Below are positions 24,809-31,975 of a stretch of DNA of 64,000 nucleotides, piece by piece (the stretch's first letter is position 1; the number at the start of each line of letters is the position of its first letter). Source of the DNA: Hymenobacter lucidus (lineage in GTDB: Bacteria > Bacteroidota > Bacteroidia > Cytophagales > Hymenobacteraceae); contig NZ_JAJADR010000004.1 in NCBI RefSeq assembly GCF_020447265.1, positions 310,001-374,000 of the forward strand, read 5' to 3'. The translations under genes were made by a program, and so were the position numbers. The notes under the pieces are model-generated. The model had not been told where the DNA came from. It saw only the letters and a list, made by a program, of their open reading frames with translations, and did not search any database.

Positions 24809-25882
24809 ATGCCAAACCCTTCCAACAGCTCCCGATCCAAGCAGGCCGCCGGCCTGAGCGGCCAGCCGCCTCACAGTCGGGCAGCGGGCGCCCGGGCCCA
24901 GTATGGCTCTCTGACCTCAAATCAGAGCCTGCTGAAGCGTGGGGGTATTCAAGATAATACGGCTCCGGGCCGGGTGCTTGGAGCGCGCGCAAAAGCGGTG
25001 GCCAGTAGGCGCGTAATGAATACGGGGCCGGCTGCTACGCCCTCAGCGGGGTACTTTGCAATGGTTGTTACGTTGCCCCAAGGACAGCTAGGCGTGTACA
25101 CTCCGCTTGCCTCACCCCTGGACCCACGAGGAGTTTTTACCCGCCACGTTGTCTGGGTACCGCCCACGGCTTCTTCTGTGCAGGGCAGCCAAGCCGTGTT
25201 CCGGCAAGGGCGGCCCCAGGACCCAACCGCCTCTATCGATTGGGGGCGCCTTTGGCAGCGTGTTCTGGCCAGCTTTCCCCAGCCCAAGGACGGCTATATT
25301 TTCTACGGCGACGACGCGCACTCCACCGGCTCGGTTCCTACGCACGCCCGCCAGGGCCACGTAGTAGGCGTACTAGACATCACCATGCTGCTACGGGTCA
25401 TGGATGTCACCACGTCGTCTTGGGACGGAGGGCTGGGCATTCCGCACCCTTCCCAGCAAATGCGGGAGAAATGGCTCAAGAACGCTCAGGATGCTTTCAA
25501 GACCAAACCCGGAACCTACAAGTATATCTTCGAGCTGATCGAAACGGCCGTCAAGCAATTTAAAAACTGCATAGGCGCCAAAAGCGTGGGCGAGAGTACC
25601 GTCAGCACTACCCAGGACGCCTACAAGAAGCTGCAGGAAGCCGGCTGGGTGCCCCAGCAGCTGGATTCGGCGGCCGTAGCCCGCCTGCCGGTTCGGGCCA
25701 TCGTGCCGGCCCGCGTCACCTACTCTGGCCGGAAAACCTCAGAACAGCAGATCGACAGCGCCTACGCGGCCCCAAGTCACAAAAGAGCGTCGCTGGGCGG
25801 CCAATTTTCATTGGATGCCAACGGCGACAGTATCTATGTCGTGCGTGATGGGGCCCGGCAGGATACGATTCGTCCGAAATAA
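24809..25882 (+). CDS. Unrecognised 357-aa protein, candidate T6SS cargo
   Basis: No signal peptide, membrane segment or family I recognise. The first 65 residues are low-complexity and basic (SNSSRSKQAAGLSGQPPHSR). The rest is globular, with YIFYGDDAHSTGSVPTHARQGHVVGV, DVTTSSWDGGLGIPHPSQQM and a KTKPGTYKYIFELIETAVKQF helix. It is divergent from vgrG (160-bp gap) and followed after 10 bp by a MORN-like lipoprotein gene. A soluble protein beside vgrG with a partner lipoprotein is a common effector-immunity layout. No toxin motif is visible, so the role is a guess from position. Confidence 0.75.
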   Translation: MPNPSNSSRSKQAAGLSGQPPHSRAAGARAQYGSLTSNQSLLKRGGIQDNTAPGRVLGARAKAVASRRVMNTGPAATPSAGYFAMVVTLPQGQLGVYTPLASPLDPRGVFTRHVVWVPPTASSVQGSQAVFRQGRPQDPTASIDWGRLWQRVLASFPQPKDGYIFYGDDAHSTGSVPTHARQGHVVGVLDITMLLRVMDVTTSSWDGGLGIPHPSQQMREKWLKNAQDAFKTKPGTYKYIFELIETAVKQFKNCIGAKSVGESTVSTTQDAYKKLQEAGWVPQQLDSAAVARLPVRAIVPARVTYSGRKTSEQQIDSAYAAPSHKRASLGGQFSLDANGDSIYVVRDGARQDTIRPK

Positions 25883-25892
25883 AGTAGGCACT

Positions 25893-26405
25893 ATGATAAG
25901 GGCGCGTCCTTTCCTTCTAGCAAGTATTCTCTGCCTTGGCAGTACCCTGGTGGGGTCGTGTAAGCCCGATTCGGTAACGACCGAAGAGTCAGTCCGACCG
26001 GACGGAACCCGGCGGCGGCTCCGCACGGTGAACGGCGTACTGGAAGGCCGTAGCCTGGTTTTGTACCCTGATGGCGGTATTGCGGCAATATTCTACTACC
26101 GGGCCGGCAAACAGGAAGGACCACAACGGTGGTTTTATCCAGATGCAACGGTTAAACGCATCCAACAGATGCGCGACAACAAGCCGAATGGGCTGAGTTA
26201 TGAGTTTTACCCGGAAAACCAGCCCGATTTTATTGACAGCCTGGTTGATGGCAAGCGGCAGGGACGCTACCTGGAGTTTTTCAAAAGGCCGGCGTACCGA
26301 ATCCATATTCGGGGAAAGTATGCCCTGGTAGATGGGCAGGAAAAGCTGGTCGACTTTGTGGAATACGATACCACCGGTCGAATTGTCTCGGCCAGCGGAC
26401 ACTAG
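25893..26405 (+). CDS. MORN-like repeat lipoprotein, candidate immunity protein
   Basis: The 170-aa product from the ATG at 25893 has a signal ending in a lipobox (LGSTLVGSC). Three to four MORN_2/YwqK-type repeats follow: VNGVLEGRSLVLYPDGGIAA, AGKQEGPQRWFYPDATVKRI, DNKPNGLSYEFYPE and DGKRQGRYLEFF. YwqK-family proteins are often annotated as antitoxins, and lipid-anchored MORN-type proteins can act as envelope immunity factors. It follows the 357-aa gene by 10 bp and is probably in its operon. An upstream in-frame start at 25815 would overlap that gene and lose the signal peptide, so I rejected it. Confidence 0.8.
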   Translation: MIRARPFLLASILCLGSTLVGSCKPDSVTTEESVRPDGTRRRLRTVNGVLEGRSLVLYPDGGIAAIFYYRAGKQEGPQRWFYPDATVKRIQQMRDNKPNGLSYEFYPENQPDFIDSLVDGKRQGRYLEFFKRPAYRIHIRGKYALVDGQEKLVDFVEYDTTGRIVSASGH

Positions 26406-26703
26406 CGTAACCACTAGCACGCTAGGGCGTGGACTACATAGACTATGCCCTGCAAGGCGACGCTGCTCACCACTGCCTGCTCATAGCGGTGCTTTGCCGG
26501 GCAGGTAGTCATCTGCCTCATTCGGCGCGCGTGCTTCGCGCAGCAAGGTCCACCAACCAAAACAATACCAGGCTACGTTACCGCCGTGCGGCTTCAGGTA
26601 GTCGGGAGCCGAGCTTGTAGCAGACCAGGGCAGGGCTGAAAACTAACCGCCTGAGTTTAGCGTTGTGTTTGAATACGCCTTTACTTCCCCAAACCAACGA
26701 TAT

Positions 26704-27162
26704 ATGCAAACCTGGAACGACGTAATCCGCCTGGCCAACAACGGCAGCCCCGCCCCCGAGCGGCGCGTGGAAAAGACCGATGCCGAGTGGAAGCAGCAGC
26801 TCACCGCCGAGCAATACCACGTAACCCGTCAGCACGGTACCGAGCGGGCCTTCACGGGCGAATACTGCGAAGCCCACGAAGCCGGCCTCTACGCCTGCGT
26901 GTGCTGCGGAACCCCGCTCTACGATTCGCGCACCAAGTTCGAGAGTGGCACGGGCTGGCCCAGCTTCACTCAGCCGGTGCAGGAAAACGCCATCAAGTAC
27001 AAGAAGGACACCAGCTACGGCATGGTGCGCGTGGAAGTGCTCTGCAACGTCTGCGACGCCCACCAGGGCCACGCCTTTCCCGATGGCCCCCCGCCCACCG
27101 GCCTGCGGCTCTGCATCAACTCGGCTTCTATCAAGCTGGTGAGCGAAAAGCAGGAAGCGTAA
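26704..27162 (+). CDS. msrB: Peptide-methionine (R)-S-oxide reductase MsrB
   Basis: Reduces methionine-R-sulfoxide in proteins, using thioredoxin. The product is 152 aa. Two CxxC pairs bind zinc (CVCCGTPLY at about residue 62 and [10 protein letters not shown]). The conserved [10 protein letters not shown] motif and the catalytic Cys in [13 protein letters not shown] are present. The ATG at 26704 gives the usual N-terminus; an upstream in-frame ATG at 26665 adds an unlikely extension. The preceding 298 bp (26406-26703) shows no convincing gene. Confidence 0.95.
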   Translation: MQTWNDVIRLANNGSPAPERRVEKTDAEWKQQLTAEQYHVTRQHGTERAFTGEYCEAHEAGLYACVCCGTPLYDSRTKFESGTGWPSFTQPVQENAIKYKKDTSYGMVRVEVLCNVCDAHQGHAFPDGPPPTGLRLCINSASIKLVSEKQEA

Positions 27163-27201
27163 GTAGCCGCTGAAAGAAAAAGAATAGGAACCTCGAAAAG
27201 A

Positions 27202-27242
27202 ACGTCATTCCGAGCGAAGCGAGGAATGACGTTCTTTTTTAT
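27202..27242 (+). terminator. Terminator made from a REP-like palindrome after msrB
   Basis: AGAACGTCATTCC GAGCGAAGCG AGGAATGACGTTCT is a near-perfect 13-bp stem with a GAGCGAAGCG loop and a T-run. The GTCATT(C/G)CGAGCG core is the same motif as the repeats at 56173 and 56329, so this is a dispersed palindrome serving as a terminator. Confidence 0.8.
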
Positions 27243-27400
27243 TGGGTGCCTGTCGTTCCTTTTTTGTGGGCCCGCCCCCGACCTTTTTGCTTCCCAACCT
27301 GCCAACTCGGGCGGAAATAGTGCGAATTTTGCACCCGCACCGCACCGGCTGCGTTTGTTACTGATACACGTTTCTCCACCCGCCCATTTTCCCACCCACC

Positions 27401-28306
27401 ATGTCGCTCCTATTCACTGATTTTGCTTCCTGGCAAGCCCATTGCGAGGCTACCGGCGAGCCGCTTTTCCAGCCCGTGCTCGACTACGAAATCGAGCAGA
27501 AGGGCCGGGCCGAAGCCGATATCTGGCCCGGCCTACAGCGCGCCTACGATGTGATGCGCGACGCGGTAAAGACCGGCCTGACCGAGGACATGACCTCCCG
27601 TTCGGGTATGATTAACAATGGGGCCAAGAAAATTGCGGCCTCGCCCGTCACCGTGCTTTCGCCCGAGTTCAAGCAGCTTATCACCCGTGCTTTGGGAGCT
27701 AAAGAGGTGAATTCGTGCATGGGCCGGGTGGTAGCCGCGCCCACGGCCGGAGCCTCGGGCATTCTGCCCGGCGTGCTGGTCACCATTCAGGACTTGCATA
27801 AGCTCGACGACCACAAGATTCTGGAAGGTCTACTCGTGGCGGCCGGTATTGCCCTTATCATCGAGCAGAATGCTTCCCTGGCCGGGGCTGTGGGTGGCTG
27901 CCAAGCCGAAACCGGCAGCGCCGCCGCTATGGGCTCCGGTGCTATCGTCTACTGCCTGGGCGGCTCCATCGACGAGGTTTTCGCCGCCGTAGCCATTACC
28001 ATTCAGTGCATGCTGGGCCTGGTCTGCGACCCGGTAGCGGGGCTGGTGGAAGTGCCCTGCGTAGTGCGCAACGCCTCGGCCGCCGCCATTGCCTTCTCCT
28101 CCGCCCAGATTGCCATTGCCGGTGTCGACCCGGTTATTCCCGTGGATCAGTGCGTGGCGGCGCTGGGCGAAGTGGGCCAGAGCATGGAAACCCGTTACAA
28201 AGAAACGGCCCTCGGCGGCCTGGCCAATACCACCCGGGGGCGCGAAATAGAGAAGATGGTGCTTGTGCAGGATGTGAATATTCTGCCCGACGAAGATGGC
28301 GAGTAA
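27401..28306 (+). CDS. sdaAA: L-serine ammonia-lyase, iron-sulfur type, alpha subunit
   Basis: Converts L-serine to pyruvate and ammonia with a 4Fe-4S cluster. The 301-aa protein corresponds to the alpha domain: SRSGMINNGAKKI, NSCMGRVVAAPTAGASGILP, GGCQAETGSAAAMGSGAI and LVCDPVAGLVEVPCVVRN. The last three carry the cluster cysteines. The beta domain is absent here and should be a separate gene elsewhere (two-subunit form). The stop is at 28306, about 50 bp before the transposon's left end at 28357, so only downstream sequence was disrupted. Confidence 0.93.
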   Translation: MSLLFTDFASWQAHCEATGEPLFQPVLDYEIEQKGRAEADIWPGLQRAYDVMRDAVKTGLTEDMTSRSGMINNGAKKIAASPVTVLSPEFKQLITRALGAKEVNSCMGRVVAAPTAGASGILPGVLVTIQDLHKLDDHKILEGLLVAAGIALIIEQNASLAGAVGGCQAETGSAAAMGSGAIVYCLGGSIDEVFAAVAITIQCMLGLVCDPVAGLVEVPCVVRNASAAAIAFSSAQIAIAGVDPVIPVDQCVAALGEVGQSMETRYKETALGGLANTTRGREIEKMVLVQDVNILPDEDGE

Positions 28307-28356
28307 GTAGCTTGCCGGTCCGGAGAGTTATTTCGTAAGTGCTGCCCAATAAAAAA

Positions 28357-28382
28357 GGCAATGATATACGTGTGTACACCAG
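28357..28382 (+). repeat. Left terminal inverted repeat
   Basis: 26 bp beginning GGCAATGATATACG and ending ACACCAG. It is the exact reverse complement of 31891-31916. Confidence 0.93.
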
Positions 28383-28569
28383 TTTGAAAAGGTGTATCTT
28401 GAGGTATGGTTCTTGCCTACTCAAAGATGGTCAAGCCAGCAACCTTACTTTTGCCTTCGCTGGCTAACGAGGTGAGAAAAAAAGGCTACATTGATGCCCC
28501 TAGTCGCTCCTTCGCTCGTAAAGAAGATTTTGCCAACTTTTTCGGCACGTTTGCTAAGGAGATTGGTGT

Positions 28570-28577
28570 TACCTTTG
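28570..28577 (+). promoter_or_regulatory. Bacteroidota -7 box before the Panacea antitoxin
   Basis: TACCTTTG fits TAnnTTTG exactly, 25 bp before the ATG at 28603. A TTTG at 28550-28553 could be the -33 element, although the 16-bp spacing is shorter than usual. Confidence 0.55.
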
Positions 28578-28602
28578 CACTCCCATTTTAACCCACAAGA
28601 TT

Positions 28603-29043
28603 ATGAAGGCTAGAGACGTTGCCGAGTACTTGCTTCAGCTTTCTGACACAGAGACTAATGACATCACGAATCTGAAGCTTCAAAAGCTGGTTTACTATGC
28701 GCAGGGCTTCCATCTGGCTATGTATGACAAGCCGTTGTTTGCTGACCCGATTGAGGCTTGGCAATATGGCCCAGTGGTAAGCGAGCTATACCACGCATAC
28801 AAGCAAAACGGGAGTCAAATCATCACTCCTACCAATTCTTACGAATTCTCTGACAAATTCACCAAGGAACAAGAAGAATTGCTTAGCGAGGTAAATGAAG
28901 TTTACGGCCAGTTTTCAGGCATGAAGCTGATGAATATGACTCATGAGGAGCGCCCGTGGATAGAAGCAATAGAAACCAAAGCTCAGCAAATCAACCCCTA
29001 TACCATGCAGTCCTACTTCAAGGAGCAACTAATTGAAGAATAG
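28603..29043 (+). CDS. Panacea-domain (DUF4065) antitoxin
   Basis: Panacea proteins are promiscuous antitoxins, related to SocA, that neutralise many unrelated toxins. The 146-aa product has the family core: DVAEYLLQL, then TNLKLQKLVYYAQGFHLAMY (residues about 26-45), and DPIEAWQYGPVVSELYHAYK. It ends with a helical C-terminal part. Its stop TAG is followed directly by the GTG start of the next gene, the usual antitoxin-first layout. It is transposon cargo and may stabilise the element. Confidence 0.9.
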   Translation: MKARDVAEYLLQLSDTETNDITNLKLQKLVYYAQGFHLAMYDKPLFADPIEAWQYGPVVSELYHAYKQNGSQIITPTNSYEFSDKFTKEQEELLSEVNEVYGQFSGMKLMNMTHEERPWIEAIETKAQQINPYTMQSYFKEQLIEE

Positions 29044-29466
29044 GTGAGCATAGGCAAAAAGGGTATCAAAGATCCCAAAGCAACGAAGGGTGTAAAGCTA
29101 AAAACCCCTGAACTTGTTCACAAAACACCGGATGTAGACCATCCGGTGTTTTGTTTTAGGTATCTAGTTAAGTCATATGACCTTTCACACTGCACTAATG
29201 ACGAAGCAACAGCATTAGTAAAGCAGTTAGCTGCTCTTAGCCAAATGACCTGGGAGCAAATCCGTCTAATCCACCGGCATGGGATGGGGGCAGAAAAGAT
29301 AGAACGAACTTCGATCAAGTCACCAGCACCTGGTTGGGCGACTGCTGACATTGATTTCTTCTTAGCTTTTCGTTTCTTGGGTAAGGCCCCCTTTGTTGGG
29401 CACAGACGAGGCCAAGTTTTTCATATCCTTTGGGTTGACAGGGGTTTTACCCTCTACAAGCACTGA
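29044..29466 (+). CDS. Putative toxin partner of the Panacea antitoxin
   Basis: The 140-aa basic protein uses a GTG start that directly abuts the antitoxin stop. The first 30 residues are Lys/Pro-rich. The core contains HPVFCFRYLVKSYDLSHCTN, MTWEQIRLIHRHGMG, FFLAFRFLGKAPFVGHRRGQ and the end VFHILWVDRGFTLYKH. The terminal FH-x-L-W-x-D-R...Y-x-H and GxRxGxxFH patterns resemble small RNase-like toxins with a RelE-type shape, but I do not recognise a named family. Toxin function is inferred from gene order. A shared bidirectional terminator follows. Confidence 0.7.
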   Translation: MSIGKKGIKDPKATKGVKLKTPELVHKTPDVDHPVFCFRYLVKSYDLSHCTNDEATALVKQLAALSQMTWEQIRLIHRHGMGAEKIERTSIKSPAPGWATADIDFFLAFRFLGKAPFVGHRRGQVFHILWVDRGFTLYKH

Positions 29467-29468
29467 AT

Positions 29469-29500
29469 AGAAACGGCCCCTCGCTTGAGGGGCCGTTTCT
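29469..29500. terminator. Bidirectional terminator inside the transposon
   Basis: AGAAACGGCCCCTC GCTT GAGGGGCCGTTTCT is a 14-bp perfect stem between the convergent putative toxin and P63C genes. It overlaps the last codon of the P63C gene. Confidence 0.85.
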
Positions 29501-30668
29501 ATTTCTTCTTATGCTTCTTGGGCTTAGGTGATGGTTCTTCATCCTCGAATAGGGTTTTGTTCTCCTTCCTTGGTGGTGGGACACTTAGCAGGGCTTTCAA
29601 TTGGTCATCAAACTTAGGCTCCTGAATTACAACTGGCTTTGCTTTCGGCAATTCTTTGGTGAGCACTAGTTCTAACTGTCCAGCGCGGCGCTGTACCAGC
29701 TTATTGAAGCGGGCAATAAACTCGGCCCACGTATCGGACACTTGCATAAGCGCCCATATCGAGTTGATTTGAGCGTGCAATCCAGGAACACCTATGTCGC
29801 TGGTAAGACTTTGAAAGAAGCGAGCCACATAGTTTCCTGCGGCGCTCTTAGGCGTCTTCTCCTTCAACTCGGCCAGCACCCCCTTGGGAAGTTGGTTGTA
29901 TATAAGCTCATTCGTCCACTTGCCGATAATCGGCGGACGCTTCTTAATCTCCCCCACTGTGAAGTCCCAGCCGTTGAGGCGGAAGATTTCTTGGTAGAAC
30001 CCATCGGGGAATGTCTTAGCCCACGGGCGCAATTCCTCAGCTACATAGAGTTGGAGAATCTTTTGCAGTTCGTCACGCTCCCGCTCATATTGGTAGCCGG
30101 TTGCCTCGTCAATCAAGGCAATGATACCGATGTTGGACAGGCCGAGAAGCAGAATCTCGCTAGCCCGTGCAAGTGGCTCCTGCTGGCGGGTTAGGATAGG
30201 CTTGCGCGTATCAGGGTCAAGGGTACTGCGAGCATCCAAGTAGACTTTGCAGAGCTTGGGGAGAATCATGGCATTATAGCCCCGCTTCTCATTGCCGCCC
30301 ATATCGAGATAATCAATCGGAACAAGCAACTCTCGAAGTTGGTAATCGACAAATGCTTGAAGGTTTCGGGCGTTCAAGAAGGCTGGCATTGTGTGCACCC
30401 TGCTATCATCTTTCTGTGCACCTCGTTTAGTTCTGCCAAAAGCCTCAAAAACAGCGCTGTACGTTATTATTCGACTGCCATCTTCAAGAACAGCACAACT
30501 CAAATCCATCTCTCCGATGGTGAATTTGCCTTCGTAGGTTGCGCGTAACTTCTTGTCTTTTAAAGCCTTAGATAAAGACTGTGCTTCCGGTTCTGCCTTT
30601 TCAACTATAATGGGGGTAGTTATAGGCTGTGCACCCTCTTCTGAGCGCTTAGATGGCTTTTTACTCAT
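29499..30668 (-). CDS. P63C-domain protein, transposon passenger
   Basis: The 389-aa protein contains the P63C region in its C-terminal half: YLDARSTLDPDTRKP, then ASEILLLGLSNIGIIALIDEATGYQ and ELRPWAKTFPDGFYQEIFRL. It ends with a Lys-rich tail (PSPKPKKHKKK). The function of P63C is unknown; it occurs in phages and mobile elements. GIIALIDEATGYQ is the most recognisable stretch. The start ATG at 30668 overlaps the 3' end of the transposase gene by 8 bp (stop at 30661), so the two are co-transcribed, transposase first. Confidence 0.82.
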   Translation of the reverse strand: MSKKPSKRSEEGAQPITTPIIVEKAEPEAQSLSKALKDKKLRATYEGKFTIGEMDLSCAVLEDGSRIITYSAVFEAFGRTKRGAQKDDSRVHTMPAFLNARNLQAFVDYQLRELLVPIDYLDMGGNEKRGYNAMILPKLCKVYLDARSTLDPDTRKPILTRQQEPLARASEILLLGLSNIGIIALIDEATGYQYERERDELQKILQLYVAEELRPWAKTFPDGFYQEIFRLNGWDFTVGEIKKRPPIIGKWTNELIYNQLPKGVLAELKEKTPKSAAGNYVARFFQSLTSDIGVPGLHAQINSIWALMQVSDTWAEFIARFNKLVQRRAGQLELVLTKELPKAKPVVIQEPKFDDQLKALLSVPPPRKENKTLFEDEEPSPKPKKHKKK

Positions 30669-31617
30669 GGCTAATCAGGGTATTATAGGTAAGACGTCCG
30701 GCGATATTGCCCAAAATCAGGTTGAAGCGGTCTGCGGTGTGAAAGCGGCGGGTGTTGTAGCGAAGCGTAAACTCGTTTACGTAGGCTTGTAGGTGCTCGA
30801 AGCTAACCCAATGGTAGATGCCCTCGATGCCGCGTTTGAAGTGGCTCCAAAAGCACTCTATGCTGTTCGTGTGGGCCAGACCGTCCACGTACTGCTTGGC
30901 GCTGTGGCGTACAATCTGGTGCTCGTAGACTTTGGCAACGCCACGGTAAGAAGCGTACTCGTCTGTCATTACTACCGTGCCCTCAGCTACAGTGCTTTCC
31001 ACGAACGACTGAACGATACCCGTCTTGGTATCTTCTACCACGGCGGCTACGATGTTGCCGTTGCGCTCAATAGCGCCCATGATTGGCTTCTTCGTCTTGG
31101 TGCTGCGGCCCTGGGTGCCGGGAGTCTTGCGGCTCTCGTGCTTGTTGCCCTCAACGCCGCCGTAGTAGGTTTCATCTACTTCCACGGTGCCCGAAAGCGT
31201 AGCCTTGAAGTTGGGATGCTCGAAAGCATAGCGCAGGCGGTGCAGCAGGAACCACGCGCTTTTCTGCGTCACGTCAATATCACGGGCCAACTGGTGCGAC
31301 GAGATACCCTTCTTGTGCGACGAGAAGATATAGAGGGCCATAAACCACTTTTGCAGCGGAATCTTGGTGTCCTCGAAGATAGTGCCGACCTTGACGTTGA
31401 AGTACTTGCCGGTGTTTTTGCACTTGTAGCGGTGCCCAGCGCACTTGTACACCCGCGAAGTAGGGTCGAACGGGGAAACGGGCGTACCGTTCCAGCGCAG
31501 CGCCTCAAGATGCAGCAAGCAAGCCTCATCCGTTGGGAAGGCTTTTACGAGGTCGAGCAGGCTTTTGAAGTGGGGGAGCATAGCGCCAGTGGTTATCTGG
31601 TGTAAATATACGCTCAT
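30661..31617 (-). CDS. IS1595-family (ISXO2-like) transposase
   Basis: The 318-aa DDE transposase starts with a degenerate zinc-ribbon-like segment (CAGHRYKCKNTGKYFNVKVGT) and an HTH-like stretch (GISSHQLARDIDVTQKSAWFLLHRLR). The catalytic core has VEVDETYYGG (first Asp), VVMTDEYASY (second Asp) and HTNSIECFWSHFKRG, where the Asn/Glu region supplies the last acidic residue, with an RYNTRR end. It is complete and in frame, so the element may be active. The ATG at 31617 gives the full start; an internal ATG 13 codons later is also possible. Confidence 0.93.
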   Translation of the reverse strand: MSVYLHQITTGAMLPHFKSLLDLVKAFPTDEACLLHLEALRWNGTPVSPFDPTSRVYKCAGHRYKCKNTGKYFNVKVGTIFEDTKIPLQKWFMALYIFSSHKKGISSHQLARDIDVTQKSAWFLLHRLRYAFEHPNFKATLSGTVEVDETYYGGVEGNKHESRKTPGTQGRSTKTKKPIMGAIERNGNIVAAVVEDTKTGIVQSFVESTVAEGTVVMTDEYASYRGVAKVYEHQIVRHSAKQYVDGLAHTNSIECFWSHFKRGIEGIYHWVSFEHLQAYVNEFTLRYNTRRFHTADRFNLILGNIAGRLTYNTLISHE

Positions 31618-31656
31618 TTTTCAGAAACGCTATACTTTGAGTGGAAATTTACACCA
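31598..31656. promoter_or_regulatory. Inverted repeat around the transposase start
   Basis: TGGTGTAAAT at 31598-31607 and ATTTACACCA at 31647-31656 form a 10-bp perfect inverted repeat straddling the transposase start. The TGGTGTA core also occurs at the inner end of the terminal repeats, so it may be a transposase binding site used for autoregulation. Confidence 0.45.
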
Positions 31657-31674
31657 AATTTTACAACAGGCATT

Positions 31675-31890
31675 ATGGCATTCATGCACAACGGCAAGGA
31701 GTTATCCCCTTGTATCGTATCCAAGACCCGTCACGCGCTAGGCTTAAAGCCTGAAAAGCCCACAAACAAAAAGTACTGCCCACTACCCTATTGGGAGCAA
31801 GCAGTACAAGCAGTTGGTGATCGAAACAATCTGAAACAGCCGAGGATAGACGCAGCAAAGGCACTTTACGCCGAATACATCACAAAATAA
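31675..31890 (+). CDS. Small hypothetical protein at the transposon's right end
   Basis: 71 codons ending directly at the right inverted repeat. The product is basic with a plausible helical end (KQPRIDAAKALYAEYITK). It is divergent from the transposase, and its upstream region (CTATACTTTG) resembles a promoter box. It could be a small accessory protein or a chance ORF. Confidence 0.4.
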   Translation: MAFMHNGKELSPCIVSKTRHALGLKPEKPTNKKYCPLPYWEQAVQAVGDRNNLKQPRIDAAKALYAEYITK

Positions 31891-31916
31891 CTGGTGTACA
31901 CACGTATATCATTGCC
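31891..31916 (-). repeat. Right terminal inverted repeat
   Basis: CTGGTGTACACACGTATATC then ATTGCC, the reverse complement of the left end without a mismatch over 26 bp. Confidence 0.93.
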
Positions 31917-31921
31917 ATAAA

Positions 31922-31955
31922 AAAAGCCCCGCCGGATAACCGGCGGGGCTTTTCA
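31922..31955. terminator. Terminator of the giant adhesin gene (and originally of sdaAA)
   Basis: AAAAGCCCCGCCGG ATAA CCGGCGGGGCTTTT is a 14-bp stem with T-runs on both strands. The transposon's right target copy touches its A-run, so before insertion this hairpin stood about 50 bp after sdaAA and served both convergent genes. Confidence 0.88.
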
Positions 31956-31975
31956 TTGCTGAAAACGCAGTGGAC

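Larger units (their letters stand above)
28357..31916. mobile_element. IS1595-family transposon (3.56 kb) with passenger genes
   Basis: The ends are 26-bp perfect inverted repeats (28357-28382 and 31891-31916, GGCAATGATATACGTGTGTA then CACCAG), bounded by an 8-bp duplication. The content is a Panacea antitoxin, a putative toxin, a P63C-domain protein and a DDE transposase of ISXO2/IS1595 type, plus one small ORF by the right end. It is larger than a plain insertion sequence and behaves like a transposon with cargo. Intact ends and an intact duplication point to a recent insertion. It landed in an A-tract next to the sdaAA/adhesin terminator. Confidence 0.93.
28349..31924. repeat. 8-bp target site duplication flanking the transposon
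   Basis: ATAAAAAA at 28349-28356 is repeated as ATAAAAAA at 31917-31924, directly abutting the two terminal inverted repeats. Eight base pairs is the expected duplication for IS1595-family elements. Confidence 0.9.

Noticed and set aside
26406..26703. Possible small genes before msrB
   Set aside because: Only short frames without plausible products. An msrB start at 26665 is possible but unlikely.
28406..28591. 61-codon ORF by the left transposon end
   Set aside because: It overlaps the TACCTTTG promoter box of the Panacea antitoxin and shows no conserved feature, so it is more likely leader sequence.
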